NCBI GenBank assembly: GCA_003342895.1
Contig: PTFA01000112.1
Coordinates: 2,149,470 to 2,213,469 of the forward strand
Direction of reading: 5' to 3'
Source: Casuarius casuarius
Lineage: Eukaryota; Chordata; Aves; Casuariiformes; Casuariidae
Length of the DNA: 64,000 nt
Shown: one piece after another, positions 42,021 to 54,357 of the stretch
Numbering within the stretch: the stretch's first letter is position 1
Layout: each line of letters starts with the position of its first letter
The notes under the pieces: generated by a model
The model's input: the letters and a program-made list of their open reading frames with translations, nothing else
What the model was told of the DNA's origin: nothing
Database searches by the model: none
Position numbers and translations under genes: made by a program

Positions 42021-42040
42021 TAAGGAAACGTAAGGAAACG
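42021..42040. repeat. 10-nt tandem duplication (TAAGGAAACG x2)
   Basis: Two exact adjacent copies of TAAGGAAACG. This is a short slippage duplication with no further context. Confidence 0.9.
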
Positions 42041-44599
42041 CTGCACAGTTTGATCCAGCAAGTGCAGGGCGACACGGAGGGGCCAAGCCCTCTGTTTTTC
42101 TGCAAGTTCCACGTTACAGTTTTGTCTTGGACCTTCTCTTTTGGCAACACAGTGATAGGTTTAAAATAACACCATTTTGCATCCAAAGCGTGTTCTTCAT
42201 CATTTTACAACCACTTGGGGATAGATCAAACTAGTTCAGATTAAGCAGTGACTGTAATTCTTAAACATATGCTGTTGCGGTCTGTCGGCTTATTGCACAG
42301 ATGTGCCCCGTCCCCAAGACGAGTGGTGACCTAATGCTCTGAAAGCAGCGGGATGCCTGACCCGCAACGTGTCTCTTCTCAGAGCCCCAGGGCATAGGCT
42401 TGCTAACTCCTCTTCCCTCTCTTCTCAGTCCATCCCTCCAGCCTCTGGAGAACGGCTATAGCCCAGAGTTTTCCCCTTTCTATTCCCTCCATTAGCCATG
42501 CTTTATGATTCATCTTCCTCTGAGCAGTTGCTGTCTCCCAGAGGAAAAGATCAAACTCCCTCTCCTTCCCAGCTCAGCTCCAATAAATAAATAAATGCAT
42601 GCACTGAAAAAGAAAATTTTAAAAAGGAGGAGAAAGAAGGAAGCTGGGGAGTTCCTGGGCTGGTCATACAGCTGCGAAAGGTCCCTCAGCTGTTCTCAGA
42701 CACTGACCAGAAAAAGCAAGTTTCCAGCTGTCCCTCATTAAACCCAGACAAAAAACTTGCTTAACGTTACTGTGCCTGCATGGCCTAGTTTAAATTAAGG
42801 CGCATTTTGTCCTTATCTCAGGAGCCTCTCCCCTCAAATTTCAACTCTTACAGTGCTTCCAAAACCTACCTTGATTTTACACTCCTGGCTATTTTGCATT
42901 CTCATCAGCACTGGTTTGCCTCATATTATATGTTTGTATACTCTATGTCTTGGGTTTTTTTGCCCACCAAACGCATGCCAGTTATAGTTAGCAGGAAAAA
43001 GAAGAAAAGGCAGAATGTGAAATAAATGTTTCTGTTCTCTTCTGTGACCCTTATACTTGCCATTATTTAAAATGGCAAGATTACACCGGGTTGTTTTTAT
43101 TTCCCCATTCATGGGCACCGCCATCAGCTTTGCTTCTGGGTAGCCTAGCCCATGAACGACATCCAAGGGATAGTCCTCTCCCTTTATCACCGCATCAGGC
43201 TGCATCTACCACCACAGAGGCAGTAAAATCTCTGTGTTAAGGGCAACTAATACATTCCCTAGTCAGTGAGAAACTATTCCCCTATGATACACTTATCAAA
43301 GGCCTTCATGCAATCTGTTTTCAACAGCTGAAACAATAGAGATCTCATGCCTTTTCCTGAGAGATGATTCCACTCCTTAACAGGCAGGCGTTCCAGCCTA
43401 CACTTCCATATTTAAAATTTTTCCATTACCCCAACGCTGACTTGGGCAACCACCGACTTGATTACCGACTTAGCTTTTGCTATAAAAGTAGGGGAAAACT
43501 TGTCTATGAGTAGAAAAGGTGGGGAACACCATATATATACCACAGCAGTTTGTATTATTGTCATTACAGCTCGAAACTCTCTAGCCAGACTATCTATTTG
43601 GCTGGGATACAGATTTTATTTGCACTAAATCAAACGGAATGGAAAGCGCTCTTTGCAGAACTACCCCAAGCCCTTATAATGCAGAGGCTGCGCTGCAGGG
43701 AGGAGCGACGGGGAGCGGGGCACGTCCTGCGAGTGACAGGTGGCAGACGGCACTTCGGTACCTACCAAATTACTCTGCTGCTCCCAGGGCTGGCTCGGCT
43801 TTTCATTATCCCAACTCTCTCCTGGAAGGATGCGGACATAAATTCACACCTCATGTCCCGGTTTCCGTCAAACCGAGTAAGAGTGCAAATGCTGGCACTG
43901 ACCGGGAATGCCAAGCAGGGCTTGGCACGCTAGAACAAGCTCTCGACTGTGGGCTTTGCCAGCTACCTGCATTTATCATGGTAATGGCCTGCCAGACGGG
44001 ACTTGGCAGCCGAGCGAGGAGGGCGGGAGGAGGAGGGCCAGGCTCTGCACTGCCAAGCAATTCATTCCTGTAGCTCCTGCCATCGCCGTACCAGCAGGGC
44101 AACCTTCATTTTCTTTTATCTTTTAACCAATTATGTGTCACCCAAATCCCACCTGGAGCCTCCTCCAACACAAATGGCTATAAATCACAGTTCAGAGACC
44201 AAGAGGGTTTTGCAAGACATTTGATTTCATATAAAGGTCACTGTCTGTCTAAGAATTGCTGCAGTTAGAAAATGTACCAAACAACAACCTGCATTGGCAG
44301 GCAGGGAGGGAACAGCTTCCANGGTCTGTTGCATGTTGTCAGAGAATATTAGAACAATTAGGGAGGCCAACGATGGCAGAATCGTCAGGATTCGGTTGGA
44401 CCAAGGAGCTGATACAAATTCGGTGAAATATCCCCTCCTTCAATTTTTAAAGAAAACATAACTGATTCAAATAGAAAAGGGAAAATTGCAGGAGTGTACC
44501 AGGAACATCTGATGGACCACCTTGGGGAGGTAAGCAGAGATTTCACCTTTGGGAATGTTCAAAATTATTCAGTAGTCTTCTACGCTATTTTGGAAGCCC

Positions 44600-45450
44600 T
44601 CTGCATCCTGCCCGTTTGCGCAGGTGACGTGTCCTGCCAGACCGCCCTTCGACAAAGCAGCAAGTTCTCGGACAGATCGGGCCAACTGCAGTAAACGCGT
44701 GCGACGCATGGACGATGGCACCGTCCTCCTAGCCCGTACGGTGACACACGCCAGGCGGCCCTCCCTCGGACGCGCACGTCCCCGACACNGGCCCCGGGCA
44801 CGTGGCCTCTCCGGGGCCGGGAGGTCGGGGAGCTCCTCGGGAGCGGGGCTCTTGCCCGCGGCTATTCAGACGTGCTTCGCTGCCCGCGGCAGCCTCCGAG
44901 GAGCGCCTCTGCAGAAGGCTCTTTTGTTGTTGTTGTTTCTAATTCACTGCTCCAAAATATTTCTTGGCTGGATCCCAGGGCTGCAGCCTTATCTGCCCAT
45001 CCCCCCGGCAGACACGCGGCAGCTGCTGAGGCTTATCGCGGCGGCCTGTCCGCCGGGTTTACAAATTAACACCCTATCGAGGCTGCACGAGGGCTGATTA
45101 ATCAGAGAGAGGCAGGCTGAGGGCCTTTATCACCGTAAGCGGCTGCTGGGAGAGAAGTCACAAATCTCTCCAGGGGCCCGAGATGCCTTACAAATGAAAG
45201 AGCAGGAGGACGGAGAGGAGGAGGCGGCAGCGGCACGGGAAGCAGATATTTTAGAGATAGTGGTGGTGGAGGTAATGGATCAGTGGGAGGGGGCGAGCTG
45301 CAGGCAAACGCCAGTACATTATGACAGCTAAAAAAAAAAAAAGATAATTAACAGCCTATACCTCATGATTCTAGCTTTCCCTCCCCGGGCTATAATTTAG
45401 CCTATTGCTCCTTTGCTCCAGAGGACAATAAACATTTATTATGTTAAACA
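44600..45450. promoter_or_regulatory. CpG-rich block followed by homeodomain-motif block (candidate enhancer or promoter)
   Basis: From about 44620 to 45080 the sequence is CpG-dense. It is followed by a perfect 12-bp palindrome CTGATTAATCAG at 45094-45105, a purine-rich CpG segment to about 45260, ATGACAGCTA near 45321, an A13 run at 45330-45342, AGATAATTAACAG, and ATAAACA at 45428-45434. The joining of an island-like block with TALE, homeodomain and FOX-type motifs resembles developmental enhancers. Long open frames here are by-products of GC richness. Confidence 0.4.
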
Positions 45451-45959
45451 CATAACTGTGCTGCACAAAAGCACCGTTCTTTCGCAGGTCCACTCCTTCC
45501 ACAGCTGTGCAACCGGGAGGAGGAAGGGGCTTCCTACCAGGGCTCCCCTTTATGCACAAAACGCCTTGCAAAGTCGTCAAAAGTGCAAAGTCACAAAGCG
45601 CATCCGCAATTTCAGCCGAAGCTGTACCTTGCCGGGTAGGGTCCTGCTCAACTTGAAACCAAACGCCAGAGAGGGAGACCAAGGCAGAAGGGACCTAGAG
45701 CTCCTGGAAGGTCTGTTGGCTTACGTGTGTTTCCCCTGGGTCAAACACTGACCTGAACTGAAAGCCGTTCCCTAAACCTGGGACTTTTCCCGAGGCCAAA
45801 TTCTCCCCAAACCTGGAATTATTCAGGTTCGGTGTGTTGATGGAGCCCAAATCCATCTCTGTGACGAAATCTAGGGGCTCTAGGGGTTTTCAAGCATGGG
45901 TATCTTGAAACAAAACGCTCTAACTATGGATTGAGGTTTGGAGTGAGGCAGATAAGACG

Positions 45960-46080
45960 CCCCACACTTGCCCAGCGTGGTGGCCTCCCAGGGACCANGG
46001 CCGGTGTGTCCTCGCAAGGACGTGCCCGGGCGCCGCGATGGCGGGGAGCAGCCGCTGCTGCAACAGCGGGCAGCGTCATT
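45960..46080. promoter_or_regulatory. Small CpG-rich patch
   Basis: A short island-like segment with many CpG dinucleotides in otherwise ordinary intron, about 0.7 kb from the larger block ending near 45.26 kb. No exon or motif array is visible. Confidence 0.2.
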
Positions 46081-47769
46081 CAGCCAGGCTTCTCCACTTA
46101 AGAAATTTCCTCTTCTGAATTCAGCAGCCTCGCTAAGAGGTTTAATGGGAAATTGTCAATCCCACCAGATTTGTGTGTGGGAGAGATTCTTATTACAACA
46201 TGAATATTACAGCGGTGTGAATCATACTGGAGTAGCACTGGCCCTACCCGCTCCGAGCACCCCATCCGTGGTACCCACGCAGTGATTTATGGGAGATTCA
46301 CCTGTTCTGGCGACTATGGTCACCTGACTTCTCCTCCTTTACCATCAGTGCTCACGGCGATACTTGCTGCAGCCCCCCTAGCCTCATACGTCTGTGCCAG
46401 GACATTGCAAAACAATTATAAAAACCAAGGGGACTCACATGAAAGAGAGAGTCAACAAATAATACATCTTTAAAGGAAAACAAGTTGGGCATCCCTCAAC
46501 ATTAGTCCACAATCATTTTGTGTTTTTTCAGTCTTCTTTAAAAGCATTCCACAGAATACGTCGACTGAGATTCTCGTGCAGTACCATGACTCCAGGAGGC
46601 GAAACTTTAAGAAACACAGTACCAATATGAAGGTATTGATGAGCAAATACTGCAATCATCTCCTTCCCAATCTTTTCTATTAACTAAACACACCAGTAAA
46701 CATCTCAACAATCAATCTCTGGATAAAAATGTCATTTACTGCAGCTTTAACAGCAGCAGTGAGGGGCTCATGAAAGATCCTGGTGGATGTCCATTCTTAC
46801 TTTGCCTGCAGAAATTGTAGGAATATAGACCATGGCCTTACTAGGCATCTTTAGGCTAGCTCTTTTCAGACAGCACCTGAAAGCAAGACCAAACAAATAG
46901 GAAACTGCCTATTACAATGAACACTATACAAATAAAATGAATATGCATCTACATTCTCCTCCTCTCTTGATCCAAAGAGGAAAGTATTTTCTGAACCATC
47001 TGGACTATGGGTCTATGAACCATTGCAGCTGCCCAGATTTTAACACAATCCGTTAGGTTAGTTANGAATGGGAGAGTCTGAATATTAGACCAGGAAAGGA
47101 ATGGCAGCTTTTTTATTTGAAAACTTTCTCTGACAGACACTATAAAGACAACAACTGTGGAAGGACTTCTCATAGCTCTCCTTCAAGAACAGGAAACCAA
47201 ATTCACTTGAATTGGGCTGGACCACCATGTTTTATGTTCAGCTCACACAGAGAATACGTAATCAAGCCAANAAGCTACAAGGCAACGAAAGCTCCCGTCA
47301 CCCCAGTCAGATAACAGCAACTCTATACATGATGGAAACATCAAATATTCAGTAGGTAAACAATACAAACATGGTAATCCTGAAATGTGGGGAAATACTA
47401 GAACCAGTCTCTCAGATCTTTATCAGGTTGACTCTTGTAAGTTCAGTATCAACTCTGTCCATCAACAGCAGTAATCTTTTTATCTCTTTGAATGTCCTGT
47501 GTTTCTACCTTTTAGGAAAAAAAAAGTCTTTGTTGTACTACCTGTTCTTAACAGCTCAGTTCCTGCACATGGATGCCCTGACCCTCAGCAGACAGCACGC
47601 CGCAAGGTGCGGCAGTGTCTAAAAACTGCTAGAACCAAGAGACGGGATTAGGAGCACCTCTAAAGACGGAACCAGGACAGCACAGACATTTCCCCACAAA
47701 CGGACCCTGTGAAGGAAACAATATGGCTCACATCTGAAAAGCGTTTGGCTTCGTACCCCTCGCTCAGCC

Positions 47770-47930
47770 AAGGAGAGTTAAGTGCCTCCGTGGAGCAGGG
47801 CTCGTGCGTGAACGCGCACGCTTCCGCGGGCTCAGCAGCGGAGCAGGAGCGAGCAACCCCCAGGCTGCAGATCTGGCGTTGACGGCAACTGCTCCACGAA
47901 CCCAGCCGAGCCACGCCAGCGCTCGGCTCC
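47770..47930. promoter_or_regulatory. Small CpG-rich patch
   Basis: CpG-dense segment (GCGTGAACGCGCACGC-type sequence) flanked by AT-rich intron. It may be an orphan CpG patch; nothing else supports a function. Confidence 0.2.
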
Positions 47931-48989
47931 CGTCTCACCTCCCAGGATTTGGGCATCATGCTCACCTACTTTTTAAAGAAAGGAGGCACTGTGTGTTTCT
48001 CCCCTGTGCCATACACTAAATCATGAAAGGAGCTCTCGTCCTTACACCTTGATTAAACGTGGCAACAACTGACCTCATCTTTCGTGGAAGAAGGCGGCAA
48101 AGGGGGCAGTCCACTGTTTGCAGCGGACATAGAATCTGTCTTCTCCAATTAGATATGCTTTGCAACAAGTGTGGTGGATCCATTTATTTCCGTACTGCAA
48201 TAATGCAGACAAATCCAACTTTGGCTCCAGTCCCACTGCTTTCAAAGCTGGGGCTCCGCATTTCCAATTCCTGCCCTTATTTTTTTCTTCCCCTTTCTGC
48301 TGCAAAATGTCACCAATTTACTTTAGCCTGGGGGCCCATTTCGAGTTTTACCGCTAATATACGAGAAATGCATTTTTCAAGCTGTTACCACTTAACTGTA
48401 CTGATATCAGCCACTCAGGGGACACAATATTGTTTACACATCCTGCTCCATGGAATAAGCACGGATGCCAAAACTCTGCCTGGGTTGTGAAGGAGACGTT
48501 TACTCTCTGTTTTATGAGATTTCCTCGATTTGTGGCTGTCTCAATGGTCGTAAAAACAGCTGTAAATCAAAAGAGCACCACAAAATTGCAATAACAACTG
48601 TCGAACTCGGCTCTAAAGAGCATAACTCCCAGCAACAGAAGGTGGAAGGCTTTTTTCTGATTTAATACCAGGTGTGAGGGAACCCTGGCAAGCGTATGCA
48701 CAGCAGCATCTCCCCACAGTTACCCACACATCAGCTCAGCTGAAATCCTCCACTTGGCTGCTCCTGTATTGCTTGCCCCTACTCCACCCCACATGGTCTG
48801 TTCCTGCCTCTTTCCTCCTCTTTTCTGGAAAACAGAAGTCTTTTTCAAACGCCTGGAGAACGCTTATAGAAATAACTGCTCAACGCCGAACCCTGTTTAA
48901 AGCATTAAAAAAACCCAGGACAGGCAGCCCAGCGCTCAAACACAGCTGTGCTTTGAATTGTGGCTGCCTTGCAAAAGGGCAATAGCTTT

Positions 48990-49115
48990 AGCAGATGACC
49001 TCAGCGCGAGCCCGCTGCCGCGCCGCTGGCCTGCCCGGGAGAGCCCGCAGCTCCCGAGCGGTCTCTCGGCCCCGTTTCCAGGGAGTGGAGCGAAGGAGGA
49101 GAGGGCTGGTGAGAC
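48990..49115. promoter_or_regulatory. Small CpG-rich patch
   Basis: A sharply bounded GC- and CpG-rich segment about 125 nt long. No splice-framed coding potential was recognised in the overlapping open frames. Confidence 0.2.
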
Positions 49116-51836
49116 ATGAGTTATTAGCGACGGTCTGCTGGGAGCTGATTCCAGCTAAAATGGTTCCAGAACAGGCAGCTCCATTTGCTCCGGCAGGCTC
49201 CAGTGAGGACTGGCCAAGCAGCAGATGCACGAATTCAAAAGTTTCTGTTACTCTGTGCCGCTGGCTATCGGCCAAACCAAAGAGAGAGTTTCACCCCGTG
49301 GGTAAAAACAGGCTTCCTGGATTTTTCCATGCCCCATTCCAGTTGCTTTCACAAACAATCTCCTCATCCTTGTCTTCAAGGATCTGAAAGATTCTCAGTT
49401 CCCACATCTTGCTGCCCTCCCTCGTTGAAGGCTAACGCAGCCAGCAGCAAACTCCCCTGACCACCCCATCAGCTCCATCAGAAATCAGGTATGACAGTAA
49501 CAAACACGTTATAAAACCCGGGCCAACAGATCTGCCTAGTCTCTTTGTGCCCTACATCCAAAGCACAGAAATCTTTCCTCACGTTACTCGCCAGGTCTTC
49601 GTTCTCTCTTTTTAAAGTTTCCTCTTAATTCAAAGTTCTTTCATGAGATTTAAATGGCATAACTTTCTCCTTTACAGAAGAAGGTTTCTGTGTGCATAAG
49701 CCAAAGTACATGAAGAAACGGAGAAAGAAAGTTCATGGGAAGTAAGTTTTGATGCTGCTTGTCTCAGTTTCTTTTCCATTACCCACAGAGACTAAAATAC
49801 ACCTGGGTTCCAGTATTTTGCTATGTCTGTGCCTGGTGTTGTGTTTTTCCAGATGCATATCCTAATTATGCTCTTCAAGTAAATGCCCCACGCAGCATGC
49901 TCCATGGAGCATGAAGCAGCAGCAGAGAAAACTTCTTCACAATGTCCAACATGCTGTGACCCATTTTGGTCAGGAACTCCCTCTGGCATTGAGAGGACAG
50001 TTTAATTTCCATGGACCACTTGATGCAAAGGCAAAAGGATCGACCCTCCTTTGTGAGAACCCCACCAACTGACCAGCCCTTCTTTTCCCATTCTTCTGGT
50101 AGATGTGTACATTCCTACTCTTGAGAAAATCCTCAATAGACTGGAATGGTCTTTCATTTCCAATACATTATGCATCCCTGCTATAATCTTCTTCTTCCTG
50201 TACAATGCCTTTTGCCTTTCCTTTGGCTCTTTCCTTTGCAATTTTTCCTTTATAAACACAATCAGACAGACAAAACAAAAAAGTCCCCCAAACCCAAATG
50301 AACAAAAAACATCATTCAAAGCCTTCACTGATGATGCTACCGGCAATTCAAGTTGAGAAACCGCCTGTGCAGACATGAACTGATCTGACACAGAGAACAG
50401 CTAGTTTTATTTTTAAAAGCTTTGTGTTTTCCATGTTCTGGTACAGGAATTCTACAAACCAGATGAAGCTAATAGGGTGAATATGTGATCAGCTACACCC
50501 ACCCAGCTCTTCCATATTTAATTCTTTTGTACTACACTCACAGCAGCTATCTGGATGGGGTTGCAAAACACATTAAAGCAGTCAAACACATACCATGCCA
50601 GCTGCTGACCACAAAAACAGGCCATTTCCTCAGGCCATAAGGAACTTCTCCCAGTTATTGGCTTGTATCAGTAACCAGCAATTTTCAACAAAAACATGGT
50701 TCTGTCTGCTAAAAGCTACTAGATTTGGGGTCTGGTGAGTCTCAAGAGGGATGAAAGGACTGAATTCTCATTGCATGCCTTGCACTGGGAAGACGCTGCA
50801 CTCTAGCAGTACAATCCCTCTAACAGCAATTGTTATGATACGGCATAATTGCAATCACTAGGTTTCCTTTTTGTATCTGCTGATACAATTTTGCTCATGA
50901 AGCTTCACTTGTCTCTGGTGAACAGTGGATGTCTACCAGTGGTTGTGTAGTCCAAAACCTTCTACTGGGCTTGCCTGTGTGCCTGTGAATAAGCAGAGCA
51001 CCAGTGACCTGGTTTGCTCTTCTCTTTTCGTAATGATGTCCGAGGGGACACCCTTGAGTCAGTGCCTAGTGCTCGCTGTGCTCAGCCACCACCTGGAAAG
51101 CTTGCAGGGCACTCGCACACGTAGCTTTCCCAAACACCAAGCCAGCTCTGGGCAGAGGAAAGCTGGCCCAGTTGCAGGAGGAGGAACATTGCTGGTGAGC
51201 ACGACCTGCCGCCAGTTTTGCACAGGAGATGCCTTCGCAAGGAACAGGAGAGCAAGGTGTGCTTGGCCTTGGCTGCTCCTTGGCTACTGTCGTGCTCATT
51301 GCCAACACAGCAACAACTCTGTTCAGCAGTCAGGTCATTAACTCCCTCCCCCAGACAACTGCATCTTCCGGAGCAGAGTGCTGAGCTCCTGCGGTTTGGT
51401 CCTGGCTGATCTCCCCTTAGCCTCTGTTAGCAGTAAAGGCTAAAGGCAGCGTCCTTTCCATCTCTCTCTTCACAATAGCTAAGCCGCACAATAGCTAACA
51501 GCTCATTTCACTGGAGTTTATTTCTTGAACTGAAGGCACAAATGTGTTGCAAGAAGCCTTTGTGATTTTAGTACAGAAATGACTGTGTCTGCTTAGTAAG
51601 GGGATGAAAAGACTATAGTGAAAAAAGAGGCATAATAATCCTGCATGTTAATACCCAGTGACTATCACCTTCCTGGTGACAATCTCCTTTTACTTGCTGC
51701 AGAGGGATGTGTGTAATGATCCTCCAGAGAGACTATCTTGAAAATGCACAAAAGGCTCTGATCAGACCCTAGCATCTCCCGATTAGCTTAGCAAGAGCAG
51801 TAAAAGGGACATCAATTTTCTAGAAAGCGCATTCAG

Positions 51837-51914
51837 AAAAGCACTTGATCAAATGCTTAACTCTGCATATGTGCTTAATCTCACTGTAGCCAAGGTACTT
51901 AAGCACTTTCCTAA
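51837..51914. repeat. Possible ancient amniote palindromic repeat
   Basis: AAAAGCACTTGATCAAATGC, then TTAACTCTGCATATGTGCTTAA, then GGTACTTAAGCACTTTCC resemble the decayed arms of an old amniote repeat built on AAGCACATGCTTAA / TTAAGCATGTGCTT themes around a centre. The family name is not certain. Confidence 0.35.
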
Positions 51915-54109
51915 AACAACACCTTGCTTGCTGCTTCTGCGAAAAATAAAGTGATGGAGAGGCCTCCAAAACTAAAAACACAGAATTGAATAGTCAACAA
52001 TATAGGAAAATTCTGATCAGGTTCTGAATTTTTGTGGTTTTCAGTTCAACTGTAAAACAAACTAGAAATGCTGATTTTGGAGGAAGAGAGGAGGAAAGAA
52101 ATCTGAAATACAGAGAAATAATCACAATAAATGAATCTGCTGTCTTATTGTAATCACAGCGATATTAGTCCAACGTAAATGTGTATACCCTTCGCTGGGT
52201 ATGCCCTGAGGTTTTTTTTTAATTTTGTTTTTAATTCTATTGGACCTGAAAAAGGCCTACTCAAGAGGCCTAGCACAGCATCTTGGCAGATTCACAGATC
52301 TTAACCAAAAAGGACAACAGCTTACAATAAATACAGTAAAGTGGTTTGTTTCTAAAGCAATACCCTCCATCACTCAGCAGCTCCTTCTGGAGCCCTAGAC
52401 AGCATCAACTAAAAATCAAAATCCATTTTTGCTTTCCTAAAACAATACCAGATACACCTTGATGAATCTGGCAGGCTGCAGCCAATCCATCTGTTTCTCT
52501 GCATTGGGCAGACTGCAGAAAATGGAATTTTTCTTTTCCCATTTGCCTCCCAGCCTCACTGCTGCTGCTCCCCACTAGCCTGCGTGCGGCTCCTTCCCCT
52601 GCTCCCTGGCTGGTGACTGATTGCCGGACTCGGAGCAGATGGCTGATGGGATGGGGACTGCTGTTTCTTATGCACTTCAGCGGTTCCAATCAGACCTCGG
52701 CATCTCCTCACTGGCTTTGAAAGAACGCTAAGTAAAAGGTGCAGCAATTCTGTACCCAATGAGCCAAAGCCACTTTTTAGACTCATTTAAAATACATATT
52801 TTATTAGCTATTCCTCAAAATGGGCACTTGCAAGTGCACAAGCTGAGTAAGAAGAGAGAAAAATTATCTAAGCCACTTAAATAATTCCGATTTTTTAAAT
52901 CTTTTTTCCAAACATGTCTATTCCAACTTTGTCATTCTGGGTAACACAATTTCATGCAAGAGCATACGCACAACTTCAAGACTGACTGAGCTGCCCTTAA
53001 AGCCAGGGAAATGTCTGGGAAAGGTCCAATACAGGCTTTCAGGTCATAAGACCTTACTGCTGTATCTCATGGGAACAGAAGTGCAAAGTCGTCGATCTCT
53101 CCACCTCTACCTTCATCTCCAGAAAAGTAATTCCAGTGCCCCAGGTCCTCGAGCAACACCAAGCGGACTGCGAGACGCTCCAAGATGAGTACTCACAAAC
53201 GAGTGTGGGTTTTCTCAGGGCAGTGACCACCTTTCATCTGTGTCTTCCATAACATCAAATGCTGCCAAAGCCTAAGAAATCGTGCTGCCTGTGCTCGATA
53301 ACCTGAGTGACTTTTTGGTCTAAACCACTTCCCGCATACACAGACAAAAGAAATAATGTCATCCTGCCTCCAACACTCCCACCCATCAGCGGCAATGTTA
53401 ACTATAACTTTGCTTCTGCTCTATGTTAGCATTTTTGTGCTTTTTAAGCAAGCACCTCATTCAGAGATCTCTCCCCAATTTCTGTCCAAAAAAGGAGGTA
53501 GATGGTAGAAGAAAGTGTTTTACAGTAAGAGAGGTTGGATTTCCCCCCCCATTTGTTCCCTACACTGCTTCTTATCCTCAGGGACCCGGAATTTCTTTTG
53601 ATAGCACCATGCTGCCTAATAAACAGACATATAAGCACAGTCGCAAGTATACATCTATCATCAAAGAGCCCTTCTTGTCTCCACTCCCCACAAAGCTGAT
53701 TAATGATTACATGTTTAACACATACATTATACATGGGAGGGGGAGATGCGGAGGGCAGATCCAAGCCGCTGTATACATTTACATATATTTACATACTCAT
53801 ATAAAGAAAGCAGAGAAAAGCAAAAGAGGGCCATTCCCATCGGGACAAAAATCCCTTTTGGTACACATCCCTCCCAGCTCTCCTTTCTGAAAATACAAAG
53901 GCAAAGGGAAGGCTCTACCTGGCCTAAAGAAGAAACTAAAGCAGGAGCGAAGCAACCTTGTTTGGTTCCTGCAGCTCCATGCTGACATGAAACGAGTAAC
54001 TCCATCATCAGCAGTCACACTGCTCCTCTGGGTTTGTTTATGTGATCTCACAGCCGCAGCACAGTTTAAGAGAAAGGAAAGGGGGTTAAAGTTTTAAGAG
54101 CGCTTTTGG

Positions 54110-54200
54110 TTCATAGTATTAATTGATACAGCTAAAATCCCAGTCAAGCAGGCAATAAATTAGATAATTAGTTCAATTAAGTGTCTCCTTTATTTAGGAA
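54110..54200. promoter_or_regulatory. AT-rich homeodomain-motif cluster (candidate enhancer)
   Basis: Within 90 nt there are ATTAATTGATA, AATAAATTAGATAATTAG and TTCAATTAAG, at least four TAAT/ATTA cores with regular spacing. AT-rich base composition alone can create such clusters, so confidence is low. Confidence 0.25.
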
Positions 54201-54327
54201 GAAAAAAAGAAGATTTATCTTGTGATATCAATCAATACCCAGAGACAATGAGAGTGTTTTTCTGGGACTGCAACCTGGGGTTTCTACAGATCAACCTCAA
54301 ACCTGGCCTGAGCCTTGGATGCAGGCA

Positions 54328-54337
54328 NNNNNNNNNN
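54328..54337. other. Assembly gap (10 N)
   Basis: Ten N bases are followed directly by A20 at 54338-54357. The gap size is probably nominal. A homopolymer-related sequencing stop or an unassembled poly-A-ending repeat are the likely causes. Confidence 0.95.
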
Positions 54338-54357
54338 AAAAAAAAAAAAAAAAAAAA
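54338..54357. repeat. A20 homopolymer beside assembly gap
   Basis: Twenty A on the plus strand directly after the gap. No SINE or retrocopy body is readable on the non-gap side. Confidence 0.9.

Noticed and set aside
42850..42860. ATCAAG|GTAGGT donor-like site on the minus strand
   Set aside because: The upstream reading frame does not give the expected acidic Ser/Asp peptide of the previous family exon.
42921..43205. 94-aa minus-strand frame (VIKGEDYPLDVVHGLGYPEA...)
   Set aside because: It looks protein-like at first glance, but I recognise no family and the region has no splice signals framing it.
44624..45097. 157-aa plus-strand open frame
   Set aside because: It lies in a CpG-rich block where stop codons are rare, and the peptide is Arg/Leu/Pro-rich without family signature.
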